DNA of 50,434 nucleotides from Promethearchaeota archaeon (lineage in GTDB: Archaea; Asgardarchaeota; Lokiarchaeia; Sigyniarchaeales; SOKP01): the NCBI GenBank assembly GCA_016930515.1, contig JAFGGO010000106.1, forward strand, positions 1-50,434, given 5' to 3'. A program made the translations under genes and the position numbers. How positions within the stretch are numbered: position 1 is the first letter of the stretch; each line of letters starts with the position of its first letter. The notes under the pieces are model-generated. The model worked only from the letters and a program-made list of their open reading frames with translations. It was not told where the DNA came from and searched no databases. This document shows, piece after piece, positions 16,989 through 25,842 of this stretch.

Positions 16989-17681
16989 TTAATACCAAAG
17001 AAGATTTTCGATGGTCTTTATGAGCTCGTTCGGGATCTCGTCCTCATCTATAACGATTTCAGCAATTTCAAGAGTTACTCTACTTGCCAATCGAGAATTA
17101 ATACCTATAGAATGCGCTCCAATATTTAGAGCTCCTTCTATATCTCTACGGTGATCTCCTATCACCACAACTTGGTTAGGTAAAACTTTTAGATTTTCAC
17201 ATATGAAAGTTAAATGATCGGGATGCGGCTTCGGGTTCTTTATGGTATCTCTACCGGCTATCAGGTCGAAGTATTGTAATAAATTAACCTTTTCGAGAGA
17301 TAATTGGGCATTTATACTGTGATTATAGGTGTAAATAGCCTGCTTAAGACCCTTTTTTTTATTAAATTCAAGAACTTCTTGAATACCATTAATTGCTGAT
17401 GCGTTTAGAGCAGCCTCTCTTTCAATGCTCACAACAATATCCTCAATTTCGGCAACAATTTCCTCAATTTTTGATTTTTTAAATCCATTCGATTTAAAAA
17501 TTTTTCTTGCGCTTTTTACCGTGTCGATGATGTTATTATCTAGTGAAAGTAATTTCTTGGCGATTCCGTTTTGTTCTAATATTTCAAAAGCCTTTTGTCG
17601 CGCTTTTATAAAATCGATTTTAAAATGGATGATGGTCCCATCCAAGTCCCAAGCAACGGCCTTTATGATGTTTTTTTCCAA
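16989..17681 (-). CDS. HAD-superfamily phosphatase
   Basis: 230 residues. HAD motif I is WDLDGTI with the nucleophilic Asp and acid/base Asp. A helical cap follows (about residues 15-90). Motif II is in AIYTYNHS, motif III Lys in KNPKPHPDH, and motif IV is VIGDHRRDIEGA. It is closest in layout to phosphoglycolate phosphatase/pyrophosphatase-type enzymes, but the substrate is not determinable. The start is TTG at 17679-17681, immediately after the ThpR stop, so the two are probably translationally coupled. Confidence 0.88.
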   Translation of the reverse strand: MEKNIIKAVAWDLDGTIIHFKIDFIKARQKAFEILEQNGIAKKLLSLDNNIIDTVKSARKIFKSNGFKKSKIEEIVAEIEDIVVSIEREAALNASAINGIQEVLEFNKKKGLKQAIYTYNHSINAQLSLEKVNLLQYFDLIAGRDTIKNPKPHPDHLTFICENLKVLPNQVVVIGDHRRDIEGALNIGAHSIGINSRLASRVTLEIAEIVIDEDEIPNELIKTIENLLWY

Positions 17682-18257
17682 TTAAAACACCAAGTCAGTG
17701 TATATTGGTCCTTGTGGGGTTAATTCGGACTTCTTAAGCGCCATTTTGCTCATTGTAATAACTCCAAATTCGGTTTCCTTGTATTCTTCAAGCAAGTTTT
17801 TAAAAGCATTTAGATTCTTATAGTCGATCTTATCCTTTTTAAGCCTTGCTATGGTAAGATGTGGTTTAAAAGATGCTCTTGTGTCCTTTGGTGTCTTTAG
17901 TTCATTGTATAGAGCATCTTCAAGATTTTTTTTAATATCTTGAAGAAATTTAACATCTCCCAAAAGTTTAACCCATATAACGGAGTATTTATTAAATTGT
18001 CCAATTCCCTTGAGATGGAATTGAACGGATTTCTTATTGAAAACTTTCTCGTTTACTCTCTCAACGACTTGATATATCAATGGAGCTTCAGATTCAGCAA
18101 CATTCCCTAAAAATTTGACCGTTAAATGAAGATTTTTAGGTTCGACTACTTTTAATTTTTTTTGGTTTTTTTTCAAGCGATCGGTAACGCTAGAAATGAG
18201 TTCGAGAGAATTTTCGTTGTTTAATTCAATTGCGATAAAAGTCCTTATCATTATCAT
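17682..18257 (-). CDS. thpR: RNA 2',3'-cyclic phosphodiesterase (ThpR/LigT)
   Basis: 191-residue 2H phosphoesterase. Both catalytic HxT motifs are present: HLTVKFLG at about residue 45 and HLTIARLK at about residue 133. The family start is MIRTFIAIEL (the third codon from the first ATG is the more typical start). These enzymes open 2',3'-cyclic phosphate ends of RNA and may take part in tRNA half joining or repair. It is first in the minus-strand run ending at HIT, with a 1-base junction to the HAD gene. Confidence 0.92.
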   Translation of the reverse strand: MIMIRTFIAIELNNENSLELISSVTDRLKKNQKKLKVVEPKNLHLTVKFLGNVAESEAPLIYQVVERVNEKVFNKKSVQFHLKGIGQFNKYSVIWVKLLGDVKFLQDIKKNLEDALYNELKTPKDTRASFKPHLTIARLKKDKIDYKNLNAFKNLLEEYKETEFGVITMSKMALKKSELTPQGPIYTDLVF

Positions 18258-18413
18258 GTATTTTTTAATTTGATTAAAACTATCTAAAAAATAAACATTA
18301 AGCTTGAGTAAAATAAGATAGTATTTTTTAAAGCATTTTTCTTGTATGGATTTTAAATCCAGATTTATCGATAGACGAAATTTTGTTGAATCGCTTTATA
18401 TATAATTATCGAA

Positions 18414-18959
18414 TTAATCCCAAGAGAATTGATACGAGGTAGCTTCGGCACCTTCCCAGGATTTTTTCAAGATAATGTAAGAAACCTTCTTGCTCGTACA
18501 TAACTCCAAATATCTCTTGGTCCACCCTAACGCAATGTAATAGAAATACTCAAAATCAGGTTCAAAATTAGCGTAGGTTATAATAACGCTATTATCCGAT
18601 AAAAATTCCGATTTTACGTCACCGAAATTAAAAACTAACCTGTGAAAACGGGCGTATTTATCAACGGCTTTTACAATATCGCCATCGACTATAGATCCTC
18701 TATAAATAGAAGTCAGGATAGCTTCACCGTGCTCTTGTCCCCATTTAATTAAAACCTTGGGGTCGCTTTTTCCCTCTATCTTACTCACATGCGTTGCAAT
18801 TTCTTTATACACTTCAAATGGATACCACACCGAATCGAAAATTCTTTCCTTCAATAGTTTTTGTCCCGACACTGTCAATATTTCTTGATAAATTCCCGAC
18901 TTGTTTGCTCGAGCAGGCCTTATAAAGCTTTTCATCATGGAACCTTTTACTTGTTTCAA
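18414..18959 (-). CDS. V4R/heme-NO-like small-molecule-binding protein, paralog 1
   Basis: 181 residues. It contains GIYQEILT, RIFDSVWYPFEVYKEI, KWGQEHGEAILTSIYRG, a strand region with FNFGDVKSEFLSDNSVIITYANFEPDFEYFYYIALGWTKRYLELC, and a final SWEGAEATSYQFSW. The late helix followed by a last strand resembles V4R, HNOB and the related myxobacterial TIGR02265 proteins, which bind small ligands. This is by pattern only and no heme histidine is identified. The start is TTG; homology with the next paralog continues to this codon, which argues against the internal ATGs. It is one of a tandem pair. Confidence 0.6.
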   Translation of the reverse strand: MKQVKGSMMKSFIRPARANKSGIYQEILTVSGQKLLKERIFDSVWYPFEVYKEIATHVSKIEGKSDPKVLIKWGQEHGEAILTSIYRGSIVDGDIVKAVDKYARFHRLVFNFGDVKSEFLSDNSVIITYANFEPDFEYFYYIALGWTKRYLELCTSKKVSYIILKKSWEGAEATSYQFSWD

Positions 18960-19156
18960 ATCTTCGAATACTCCTATTATTTATTCAAAATAATATGAAA
19001 TTTTTTTAAATTCTAACAAGAAAATGAAAATCTAATTATTTATACTTAGATCTAATATTAAATAAATCGTGTTAGTATCCATAACAATTTCAAAAATAAA
19101 CTATTTTTCCTGAATTTTAATATCTTTCAATAAAATCGAAATATAGTTTTAAAACA

Positions 19157-19717
19157 TTACCAGGTAAATTGGAACGAGGTGGCATCGGCACCTTCCCATG
19201 ATTTTTTTACTATCTGGTAGTTAATTTTCTTTCCCATACATAATTCAAGATATTTTAACAACCATCCCAACGCAATGTAATGAAAATATTCCCAATCGGG
19301 ATCGAAATCGGCATAAGTTACAATAACATCGTTGTCTCCAATGATTTCATATTTTATTGCCCCAAAAGAAAACACTAGCTTGTGAAATCGAGCGTACTTG
19401 TTTAAAGCGTCTTTAATGCTTCCTTCCACGATCGCACCTTTATAAATCGAGGTCATGATGATTTCGCCAAATTTTTTGCCCCATTCAATGATGATTTTTG
19501 GATTATTTTTTGCCTCGATTTTACATAATGCGTTAAATATATCCTTGTAGGCAGCGTAAGGATACCAAACGGAATCAAAGATCCTTTCCTTCAATATGTT
19601 ATTCGCGGTTTCGGTAAGAATTTCTTGATATATTCCCGTTTTATTTGCCTTTAATGGTTTTATGGTTATTTTAAGCAAGCTACCCTTAATACGCCTTTCA
19701 GTTAATCCCGCTTTCAT
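19157..19717 (-). CDS. V4R/heme-NO-like small-molecule-binding protein, paralog 2
   Basis: 186 residues, aligned with the 18414-18959 protein over its whole length. Shared features are KANKTGIYQEILTE, RIFDSVWYPYAAYKDI, IEWGKKFGEIIMTSIYKGAIVEG, DWEYFHYIALGWLLKYLELC and SWEGADATSFQFTW. It starts at ATG 19715-19717. About 200 bases separate the two genes, with AT-rich sequence that could hold a separate promoter. The tight conservation of the WEGA.AT.FQF.W end suggests that part is functional. The function is unknown beyond a possible ligand-binding domain. Confidence 0.6.
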   Translation of the reverse strand: MKAGLTERRIKGSLLKITIKPLKANKTGIYQEILTETANNILKERIFDSVWYPYAAYKDIFNALCKIEAKNNPKIIIEWGKKFGEIIMTSIYKGAIVEGSIKDALNKYARFHKLVFSFGAIKYEIIGDNDVIVTYADFDPDWEYFHYIALGWLLKYLELCMGKKINYQIVKKSWEGADATSFQFTW

Positions 19718-19985
19718 TTTATTACCATTTTACAAAATATATAATATTATCAAAAAAAAGGTATAAATATGAAAATATAAATCTATTTATAATTTAAGGC
19801 AGAGCGTGATAAGATCTTATACAATAAACAATTTTAGTCTAGAATAATCCAATAGTTTAATTTTTAATAATAGCATGAAAATTCTGATTTTCCTCCCTTT
19901 CAATAACTATTTTTTGTTTTATCAATTAGAAATATCTATATATTGAAATGTTGTTTTTGAAAATAAAAAATCTCTTTGATTTAAA

Positions 19986-20801
19986 ATGACTCGACCACTC
20001 TGGTTCGTAAACCTCCTTAAAAAAACCTTTCCTAATGTAAAGCTTATCGCTAGACTCACTAATTTTCCAATTTTGGGAAAGATCATCGACGAACTTCTTT
20101 TCAAGGGGGATGATATCCTCTACTTGCCTTGCGATAAAGTCATTCAAGTGAACAAGAAGATGTCACAACCAGGAGAATTTGTATTACCTTCTCAACTACT
20201 TGAACATTTCGTCAAAAAAGCACACTATCACTGGATCATGGATTTTTGCATCTGCCGCTCAAGCATGGGCTGCAATAATTATCCACAAGAGTTAGGATGC
20301 TTGTTTCTCGGAAAGGCAACTATAGGAATTAACTCTCAATTAGGAAGAATGGTTTCGAAAGAAGAAGCTTTACAACACCTTCAGAAATGCAAGGAGGCGG
20401 GATTAGTACACATGATAGGCAAGAACAGGCTCGATAAACAGTGGTTAGGCGTGAGTCCCGGTGATCAGCTCATGAGTATTTGTAATTGCTGTCCGTGTTG
20501 TTGTTTATGGCGAGTCTCCTCGATAATCCATCCGAAAATCGGTAAGAAAATAAAGAAAATGCCTGGTGTGGAAGTATCAGTGGACGAACGTTGCGTTGGA
20601 TGCGGTATTTGTACTCAAGGGATTTGTTTCGTGAACGCAATCCGTTTGGTGAAGGGAAGGGCCGTAATTGGCGATGAATGCAAGGGATTTGGTCGATGCG
20701 TGAGTGCTTGTCCTCAAGGTGCCATTGAATTAACCTTAAACGACCCTAATTATGTGAAAAAATCTATAAAAAGAATGGAAAGGATCGTGGATGTCGAATG
20801 A
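19986..20801 (+). CDS. Cysteine-rich Fe-S protein with C-terminal ferredoxin domain
   Basis: 271 residues. An N-terminal domain carries C88, C90, C96 and C105 (CICR..., a likely cluster site) and a CNCCPCCC cluster (C166-C173). The C-terminal ferredoxin-like part has CVGCGIC with C214 (C203, C206, C209, C214; the last spacing is four residues instead of three). A second motif, CKGFGRCVSACP, has Phe where the second Cys of a CxxCxxCxxxCP motif belongs. The second cluster is therefore incomplete, or uses another ligand. No membrane anchor. Such proteins carry electrons in anaerobes; the partner is unknown. It converges on the acyl-CoA synthetase gene with four bases between stops. Confidence 0.85.
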   Translation: MTRPLWFVNLLKKTFPNVKLIARLTNFPILGKIIDELLFKGDDILYLPCDKVIQVNKKMSQPGEFVLPSQLLEHFVKKAHYHWIMDFCICRSSMGCNNYPQELGCLFLGKATIGINSQLGRMVSKEEALQHLQKCKEAGLVHMIGKNRLDKQWLGVSPGDQLMSICNCCPCCCLWRVSSIIHPKIGKKIKKMPGVEVSVDERCVGCGICTQGICFVNAIRLVKGRAVIGDECKGFGRCVSACPQGAIELTLNDPNYVKKSIKRMERIVDVE

Positions 20802-20805
20802 GGTT

Positions 20806-22248
20806 CTATTTTTCCCAAAAAAGGTTACTTTTCTTCAAGTTATTCACGCGACTGCGCAATTTTAGCGCGGAAGCAGCTTGAACGACTTCTTTTATGCTGT
20901 GAAACACGGGAATGTTCGCAATTTCGAGCGATTCAATGATTAACGAGTATTTAGGAACGTAAGGTATAAAACAGATCACGGGTTTTTTTTTAGCCGTGAT
21001 GATGTTAGCAAGGCGTCTACCTATCTGAAACGAGATGTTAGGAGGATAAGGCAACAACAAGAGCAAAATGCATTCGATCCTTTGAATGTCGGAAAGCACC
21101 CTGACTTGGTTCTCTATATCAGTATCCAGAACTGATCCTGTAAGATCGATGGGATTGTTAAAAGACGCAATTTCTTGCGCAATAGGATTCATGTTTTCTT
21201 TTAAAAGGTCTTTTTCTTCTTCGGTAAATTCAACTGCATTAAGTCCGTACTTTCCTATCAAGTCGGCACATATAACGCCGTGACCTCCAGATACAGACAA
21301 GATTGCCACATTTCCGTAAACAATGGTGTTGTTTCCGAACGGTTTCTTACGCTGCGAAAGAACATCATAAACTTTCAAATAGGTCAAGAGTTCGCTTTCC
21401 GATTTAGCTTGTATGACGAAATGTTGTTTCAAAGCGGCCGAAAGTATTTTTAAATTTCCGGCAAGCGATGCAGTATGAGATTGCGTTGCGATCCTTCCCT
21501 GCTTGGTCACGCCACCAAAGAATGTAATGACGGTGTCTTCCGCCTTTTTAGCGAGCTTGAGGAACTCGCGAGCTCTCTTATCCTTGAAACCCTCCAAGTA
21601 GAACGCAATATTAGATGTCTCGTCGTCGACCGTGCCAAAATATTCCAGCAACATGGTCTCGTCAACGACGGCCCGGTTACCAATAGAGACCGCAGTGGAT
21701 ACTCCGATGTTCCTTTCCTTAAACTTGACGAAGAATTGATCCACTAACACGCCTCCAGATTGGCTAATCAAGGCCACCGAACCCTTGGGAGGGCGCGTGA
21801 TTCGCTCGGTTGGCAAGAATATCGTATCCATTATAGGGGGTGAGTATATCCCTACACAATTGGGACCAATGACCGCAATATCGTTGTCAAAAGCTATTTT
21901 TTGAAGCTGGTCTTGTCTTTTTATTCCTTCGCCTCCAATTTCTGCAAAACCACCACCAATGATGATGCTCGATGGAATGCCAAGATCTGCGCATTGCTTG
22001 ATGTAATTAATCGTGTCATCAGCACCTACTGCGATGACTAAAACATCAGGGATTTCGGGCAATTCGTCCAATCGAGAATACAATTGAACACCCTCCAATT
22101 CACCACCCTCTGGATGAATTCCGTATACTTTAACTTGGAGCTCAAATTCGTTTTTCAACAAGATAATCCTTCCAGGACTGAGGGGATTTTTTTTGCTGAT
22201 ACCCACCACACCCATCGATTTTGGTTTGAATAATTTCTGTAAATCCAC
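20806..22248 (-). CDS. ADP-forming acyl-CoA synthetase, alpha-type subunit
   Basis: 480 residues of the NDP-forming acetyl/acyl-CoA synthetase family, which makes ATP from acyl-CoA by substrate-level phosphorylation. In order: CoA-binding Rossmann domain (FKPKSMGVVGISKKNPLSPG, about 8-130), then succinyl-CoA-ligase-like domains (GPNCVGIYSPP; ALISQSGGVLVDQF; SIGNRAVVDE). SHTASLAGN near residue 258 is the conserved phospho-histidine region, and ISVSGGHGVICADLIGKYGL follows. The ATP-grasp beta part is absent, so a separate beta subunit encoded elsewhere is expected. The start is GTG at 22246-22248. It suggests peptide or organic acid fermentation. Confidence 0.9.
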   Translation of the reverse strand: MDLQKLFKPKSMGVVGISKKNPLSPGRIILLKNEFELQVKVYGIHPEGGELEGVQLYSRLDELPEIPDVLVIAVGADDTINYIKQCADLGIPSSIIIGGGFAEIGGEGIKRQDQLQKIAFDNDIAVIGPNCVGIYSPPIMDTIFLPTERITRPPKGSVALISQSGGVLVDQFFVKFKERNIGVSTAVSIGNRAVVDETMLLEYFGTVDDETSNIAFYLEGFKDKRAREFLKLAKKAEDTVITFFGGVTKQGRIATQSHTASLAGNLKILSAALKQHFVIQAKSESELLTYLKVYDVLSQRKKPFGNNTIVYGNVAILSVSGGHGVICADLIGKYGLNAVEFTEEEKDLLKENMNPIAQEIASFNNPIDLTGSVLDTDIENQVRVLSDIQRIECILLLLLPYPPNISFQIGRRLANIITAKKKPVICFIPYVPKYSLIIESLEIANIPVFHSIKEVVQAASALKLRSRVNNLKKSNLFWEK

Positions 22249-22387
22249 TCTTCTACTTCACATCACGAGTTATATTTATTTTAAATAGCTTTCTTAATCA
22301 GTTTGAAATTAACTTATTTCATAAGTAAGATGGCTCGTTATTAAAATTAATTCATTTTGTATAAAAAAAAATAGTATTAGTGAAAAC

Positions 22388-22846
22388 TCACTTGAATTTA
22401 ACTCCACAACAATCGCATAACTCGTCTAATTTATCGATGTAGTTAAGCATCGAGCGGAACCATTTTTCCAACAAGCTCTTGAGTTGTTTTTTAATTAAAT
22501 CCACATCTCGTGCGTTATAAACATAAACGTAACCTTTCTTCTTACTGGCGATCAATTTCTTTTTTTCTGCGAAGTCTTTCATCGAAAGCAAGTCCCGCTT
22601 AATAATGTTCAAATTCGAAAGCGATTGAAGCGCTCGTTGAATGGAACTTCTATCTAATTCGAGTTTTTCAGTGAGTTCAATTGTGCTTGCATCTTCGTTA
22701 TTGATAATATAGGCAAGTACCTTGGATTCCGTTTGGTTCAAGCCCATAATGCATTTAAACAAGCGAGAACTTGAGAATGTTTCCTTTCTTTCTAAGGCTT
22801 CGTCAATGTCCTTGAAGTCGCTTGCAAACTTATCAAGAATTTCCAT
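22388..22846 (-). CDS. Winged-helix regulator with a C-terminal CDCC motif
   Basis: 152 residues. The helix-turn-helix lies at about residues 32-95: MGLNQTESKVLAYIIN, STIELTEKLELDRSSIQRALQSLSNLNIIKR, then a KKGYVYVYNARD wing, in the manner of TrmB/MarR-like archaeal regulators. A long helix follows (about 105-143) for dimerisation. The protein ends LCDCCGVKFK, where the CxCC could bind metal or respond to redox state. It lies 40 bases downstream of the thioredoxin gene on the same strand, so the pair is probably one transcript and the regulator may control thiol genes. That link is inferred. Confidence 0.75.
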   Translation of the reverse strand: MEILDKFASDFKDIDEALERKETFSSSRLFKCIMGLNQTESKVLAYIINNEDASTIELTEKLELDRSSIQRALQSLSNLNIIKRDLLSMKDFAEKKKLIASKKKGYVYVYNARDVDLIKKQLKSLLEKWFRSMLNYIDKLDELCDCCGVKFK

Positions 22847-22886
22847 GTTTTCTCACTTTTTTATAAAATAATAGTTAAAAAATAAA

Positions 22887-23303
22887 TTATTTAGACGATT
22901 TGATAATTTCAAGTTTTTGCCTTAACATGTCTTCGCTGAGAGCACCTACCGCTTGAGTTATAACGGAACCATTCCTGACAAAAAGCGTGGTTGGCACGCC
23001 AGTTATTTGGTATCGCCTGGCTATCGCCACATTTTCGTCCACATCAACTTTTGCGAATATAAAATCTTTCGAATAATCCGCCGCTACTTTTTCAAATATT
23101 GGACCATAAAATCGGCATGGACCACACCAGACGGCAGTGAAATCAATCAATATTGTCTTGTTAGGATTGTCTTTCAATAATTTGGTATATTCATCTTCCG
23201 TGTGCAACTTCACAATACCCGTAGGGGCTTTTTTGGTGGATTTAAATAGACTTTCTGCCTTTTTCATCCGTAATGCTTCCAATTCTGGGTCAATTTCTTC
23301 CAT
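22887..23303 (-). CDS. Thioredoxin
   Basis: 138-residue thioredoxin: an N-terminal helical extension of about 35 residues, then the fold with the active site WCGPC (C60 and C63). The cis-Pro is in YQITGVPTTLFV, followed by the last GALSEDMLRQKL helix. There is no signal peptide, so it is cytosolic. It carries a good ribosome-binding site (GGAG before the ATG). It reduces disulfides of target proteins. It is co-directional with the CDCC-ending regulator downstream. The broken CcdA-like gene at 1.2-1.9 kb belongs to the same thiol network. Confidence 0.93.
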   Translation of the reverse strand: MEEIDPELEALRMKKAESLFKSTKKAPTGIVKLHTEDEYTKLLKDNPNKTILIDFTAVWCGPCRFYGPIFEKVAADYSKDFIFAKVDVDENVAIARRYQITGVPTTLFVRNGSVITQAVGALSEDMLRQKLEIIKSSK

Positions 23304-23818
23304 TTTTAATCACTCCATATAATTTTTAGTCGTGTGAAAATATTTCATAACTTAATTATATGAAGTTTACTTCCCTATAAAAAGGTGATTATTATGCGAA
23401 AAAAATCACTACTTATTCTAAGAAAATTGTTGATGTCAAATTTTGGTCCTTATTAATTTACATATTCATAAGGGCTCTAATTATATAACCAAAATCAGGA
23501 ATCTTTCACAGGTAAGATATCTTTAACAAAATTTTTAGAAGATGTCCTCGATTAAAATATGGCAAAGAAAGACAATGATAATTAAGTAAACCATAAAAAA
23601 ACGATAAGATAAGACTCTAATATTAGAATTAAAACACAGGAGGAAAATTTTATTTTATCTCCTGTTTTTTATTTTTTTTTGGTGGGTAGACTTCGAACCT
23701 TTATTGAGTTAACACCTTAAAATTGCAAGGATTAAAAAAGGTAAAAAAGAAATAAATTTTCGAGGATGATTATTTCGACAATCGGGCCATTTTATGTTGT
23801 GCTGGAGGGAATTTGGGC
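23304..23818. other. Gene-free 515-base region downstream of the zinc-ribbon gene
   Basis: Between the thioredoxin start and the stop of the coiled-coil zinc-ribbon gene. It is AT-rich. The only structure I see is a hairpin with T-rich flanks at 23636-23680. A short stretch near 23682-23702 resembles a tRNA T-arm end on the minus strand but has no matching 5' half. No credible open frame. Confidence 0.55.
23636..23680. terminator. Hairpin with T tract
   Basis: Perfect 7-base stem ACAGGAG (23636-23642) with CTCCTGT (23659-23665) around an AT-only loop of 16 bases, followed by a long T tract on the plus strand and a shorter U-rich run when read on the minus strand. It lies about 150 bases beyond the stop of the minus-strand zinc-ribbon gene, whose transcript it may end. 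Intrinsic hairpins are less typical of archaea, so it could also be a small-RNA end. Confidence 0.4.
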
Positions 23819-24784
23819 TCAGAAATCGTATCCACAGCGCTTGCAAACTCTTTTCTTCGCATACATGGGAATATGCCCGACATAACTTAGCACTTTTGAC
23901 TTGTCCTCTTCCACTCGTATGTCTTGTCCTACAGCACCGCACATTGGACATGTAATTCGTTCTTCTGCGAAAAACCCTCCAGATCCAATTTCGGGAGGAC
24001 GCATTTCGCTCAGTTCTGATTCGAGATCTTCCATGGTTTTTGCTTGCTCGTCAAGAAGAGCCTCTTTTTCGGAGAGTGTATTATTAAGCTCAACGATTTG
24101 ATTGTTTAAATCTACAATCTGATCGTTTAACAAAGACTTTTCTTCTTGTTCTCTATTTATTTGATCGTTCAAGCTAGCGATTTTGGATTCGAGATCCTGA
24201 ATCGTTGCAGTTTTATCCCCTATTTCACTTTCGAATCCTGCTATTTGGGAATTTTTTTCGCCAATTTGACCATCCTTTGATTGAATATCGGATTTTAGCG
24301 AGTTAATTTCTTCTTCCTTTGTCTTTATAGAGTCTTCGAGTTCATTGATTTTCGCGTTAAGTCCTTCCACGGTTTGATTCGCTTTCTCGATTTCTCCTTC
24401 TTTTGTTTTAACTGTTTCTTCAAGTTCTCCAATCTTGGAATTGGCAGCGGCTATATCGGACTTCAAACTCGCAATTTCGGTGTTTAAAGACTCAATTTCC
24501 ATGTTTTTTTCGCCCTCTTTTGCGGCGGCGTTTGAGGATGTTTCTTCTAATTTCTTTTTAGTTTGCTCGTGCCCCGATTTCTCGTTTTCGAGAGATTTCT
24601 TGGTTCCCTCGAGTTCTTTAGTAGTTGATGCAAGTGTGTCTTCCGTTTCAACCAATTTTTTTTTTAAATCGGACAGTTGCTTTTCTAAATCGTTAACTTT
24701 TGCTCGCAAGTCGAGTAGAAATTTTCCTTCCACGGATATTTTCTTTTCAGGCTTATCTTCTGCTTTTGACCAATCAATTGACAT
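23819..24784 (-). CDS. Coiled-coil protein with a C-terminal zinc ribbon
   Basis: 321 residues from ATG 24782-24784, chosen because AGGTGA sits just ahead of it; GTG 24793 is also open. Residues about 20-255 are a continuous coiled coil made of repeated LNxxIxxLExxIxxKExEI-like heptads with very frequent Ser, Asn, Glu and Lys. A short linker leads to a zinc ribbon with CPMCG and CKRCG about 30 residues apart, ending GYDF. The same ending is, from memory, common in Asgard coiled-coil proteins. It could be a scaffold or nucleic-acid-associated rod. Regularity of the repeats suggests expansion by duplication. Confidence 0.8.
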   Translation of the reverse strand: MSIDWSKAEDKPEKKISVEGKFLLDLRAKVNDLEKQLSDLKKKLVETEDTLASTTKELEGTKKSLENEKSGHEQTKKKLEETSSNAAAKEGEKNMEIESLNTEIASLKSDIAAANSKIGELEETVKTKEGEIEKANQTVEGLNAKINELEDSIKTKEEEINSLKSDIQSKDGQIGEKNSQIAGFESEIGDKTATIQDLESKIASLNDQINREQEEKSLLNDQIVDLNNQIVELNNTLSEKEALLDEQAKTMEDLESELSEMRPPEIGSGGFFAEERITCPMCGAVGQDIRVEEDKSKVLSYVGHIPMYAKKRVCKRCGYDF

Positions 24785-24983
24785 GCTTGTCACCTAAAAG
24801 TGAGTAATTTCTCAATGTTATGATAATAAGAAATGAATGTTTTTTTTATTTTGTTATTTATATGATATATTATAACATGTTCTTTTATATTTATGCAATA
24901 AATAAAACCTCGCAAAACGCAGTCACGCATGGTTATAAAGCCGTTCCCTGCTAAAAATAAATAATTGGGGTTCGTGAAACGAA

Positions 24984-25838
24984 ATGCAATCGATTGATAA
25001 AACAGAGCAACCAGAATTCCTTTCTACTTCAGGAGCGTATAAAATACCCTTTACTTTTGTGGTTCTTTTGCAACTCCTGTTCGGTGGATTAGTATTAATA
25101 GCAATTAATTTGTGGTTTTTCAATCATATTTACATATTATTAACGGGAAATGCTTTTTATTCGTTCGAACGCACCGCTTATTGGTGGGAATGGTTATTGT
25201 TTCCTTTAAATGTGTACGGGAATTTCTATTTATTCTCATTTTCAATCATTGCGTTTTCAGCCTTAATAAACACGGTTTTAAACAAATTATCCCCCCCCCA
25301 GGAAGGTGTCTTTGAAAGAGGAAGCAAGGATTGGAAATACGCGCATAGAAGATTTTGGACCGCTTATTTTCCAATCTGGTTAGTAAGAGCGCTTCCATTA
25401 CCTTGGTTGGATATCGCCGCGTATAAATTCTTTGGAGTACGCATTGGGAGAGCGGTGGTAGCCTACGAGGGCTATATCGATCCTCTATTTGTAGAAATTG
25501 GCGATCAGACCATGACTTCGCTTCACATTTGTATTTTTTCTCACCTTATTTATCACGACAAGATGATCATTAAAAAAGTTAAAGTAGGTGAGAATTGCAT
25601 TGTAGGACCCCATTCAATCTTGTTCCCGGGAACTATAATGAAAGATAACGCCATTATTGGAGCAAATAGTTATACAAAGATTGATCAAGTATTGGAAGGG
25701 AATCTCATCCACATAGGAAAACCAGCTACCACCCAACTTAGCATTCAATCGAGTGAAAGCACCAGAAAGAAATTAGTTGGAACTCGATCAAAATTATCCT
25801 CCCTTGGAAACAATAAAGACGACAAAAAAGAGGTTTAA
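24984..25838 (+). CDS. Membrane protein with hexapeptide-repeat (LbH) transferase domain 1
   Basis: 284 residues. Two hydrophobic regions (about residues 20-50 and 65-95) are followed by an amphipathic segment, LPWLDIAAYKFFGVRIGRAV. A left-handed beta-helix domain with hexapeptide repeats (about 155-245: VEIGDQTMTS, VKVGENCIVGPHSILFPGTIMKDNAIIGANS, IHIGKPA) follows. This layout is that of acyl- or acetyltransferases acting on membrane-linked sugars or lipids; the donor and acceptor are unknown. A paralog starts four bases after its stop, and the two are followed by a phosphoesterase. This suggests one envelope-modification operon. Confidence 0.8.
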   Translation: MQSIDKTEQPEFLSTSGAYKIPFTFVVLLQLLFGGLVLIAINLWFFNHIYILLTGNAFYSFERTAYWWEWLLFPLNVYGNFYLFSFSIIAFSALINTVLNKLSPPQEGVFERGSKDWKYAHRRFWTAYFPIWLVRALPLPWLDIAAYKFFGVRIGRAVVAYEGYIDPLFVEIGDQTMTSLHICIFSHLIYHDKMIIKKVKVGENCIVGPHSILFPGTIMKDNAIIGANSYTKIDQVLEGNLIHIGKPATTQLSIQSSESTRKKLVGTRSKLSSLGNNKDDKKEV

Positions 25839-25842
25839 AGAA

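Noticed and set aside
23682..23740. tRNA-like 3' end on the minus strand (GGTTCGAAG...CCCACC)
   Set aside because: The T-arm strands do not pair well and no complementary acceptor strand or anticodon arm is found upstream.
24435..24797. Plus-strand Ser/Phe-rich frame opposite the coiled-coil gene
   Set aside because: It is a mirror of the Glu/Lys/Asn-rich heptads on the minus strand with no independent support.
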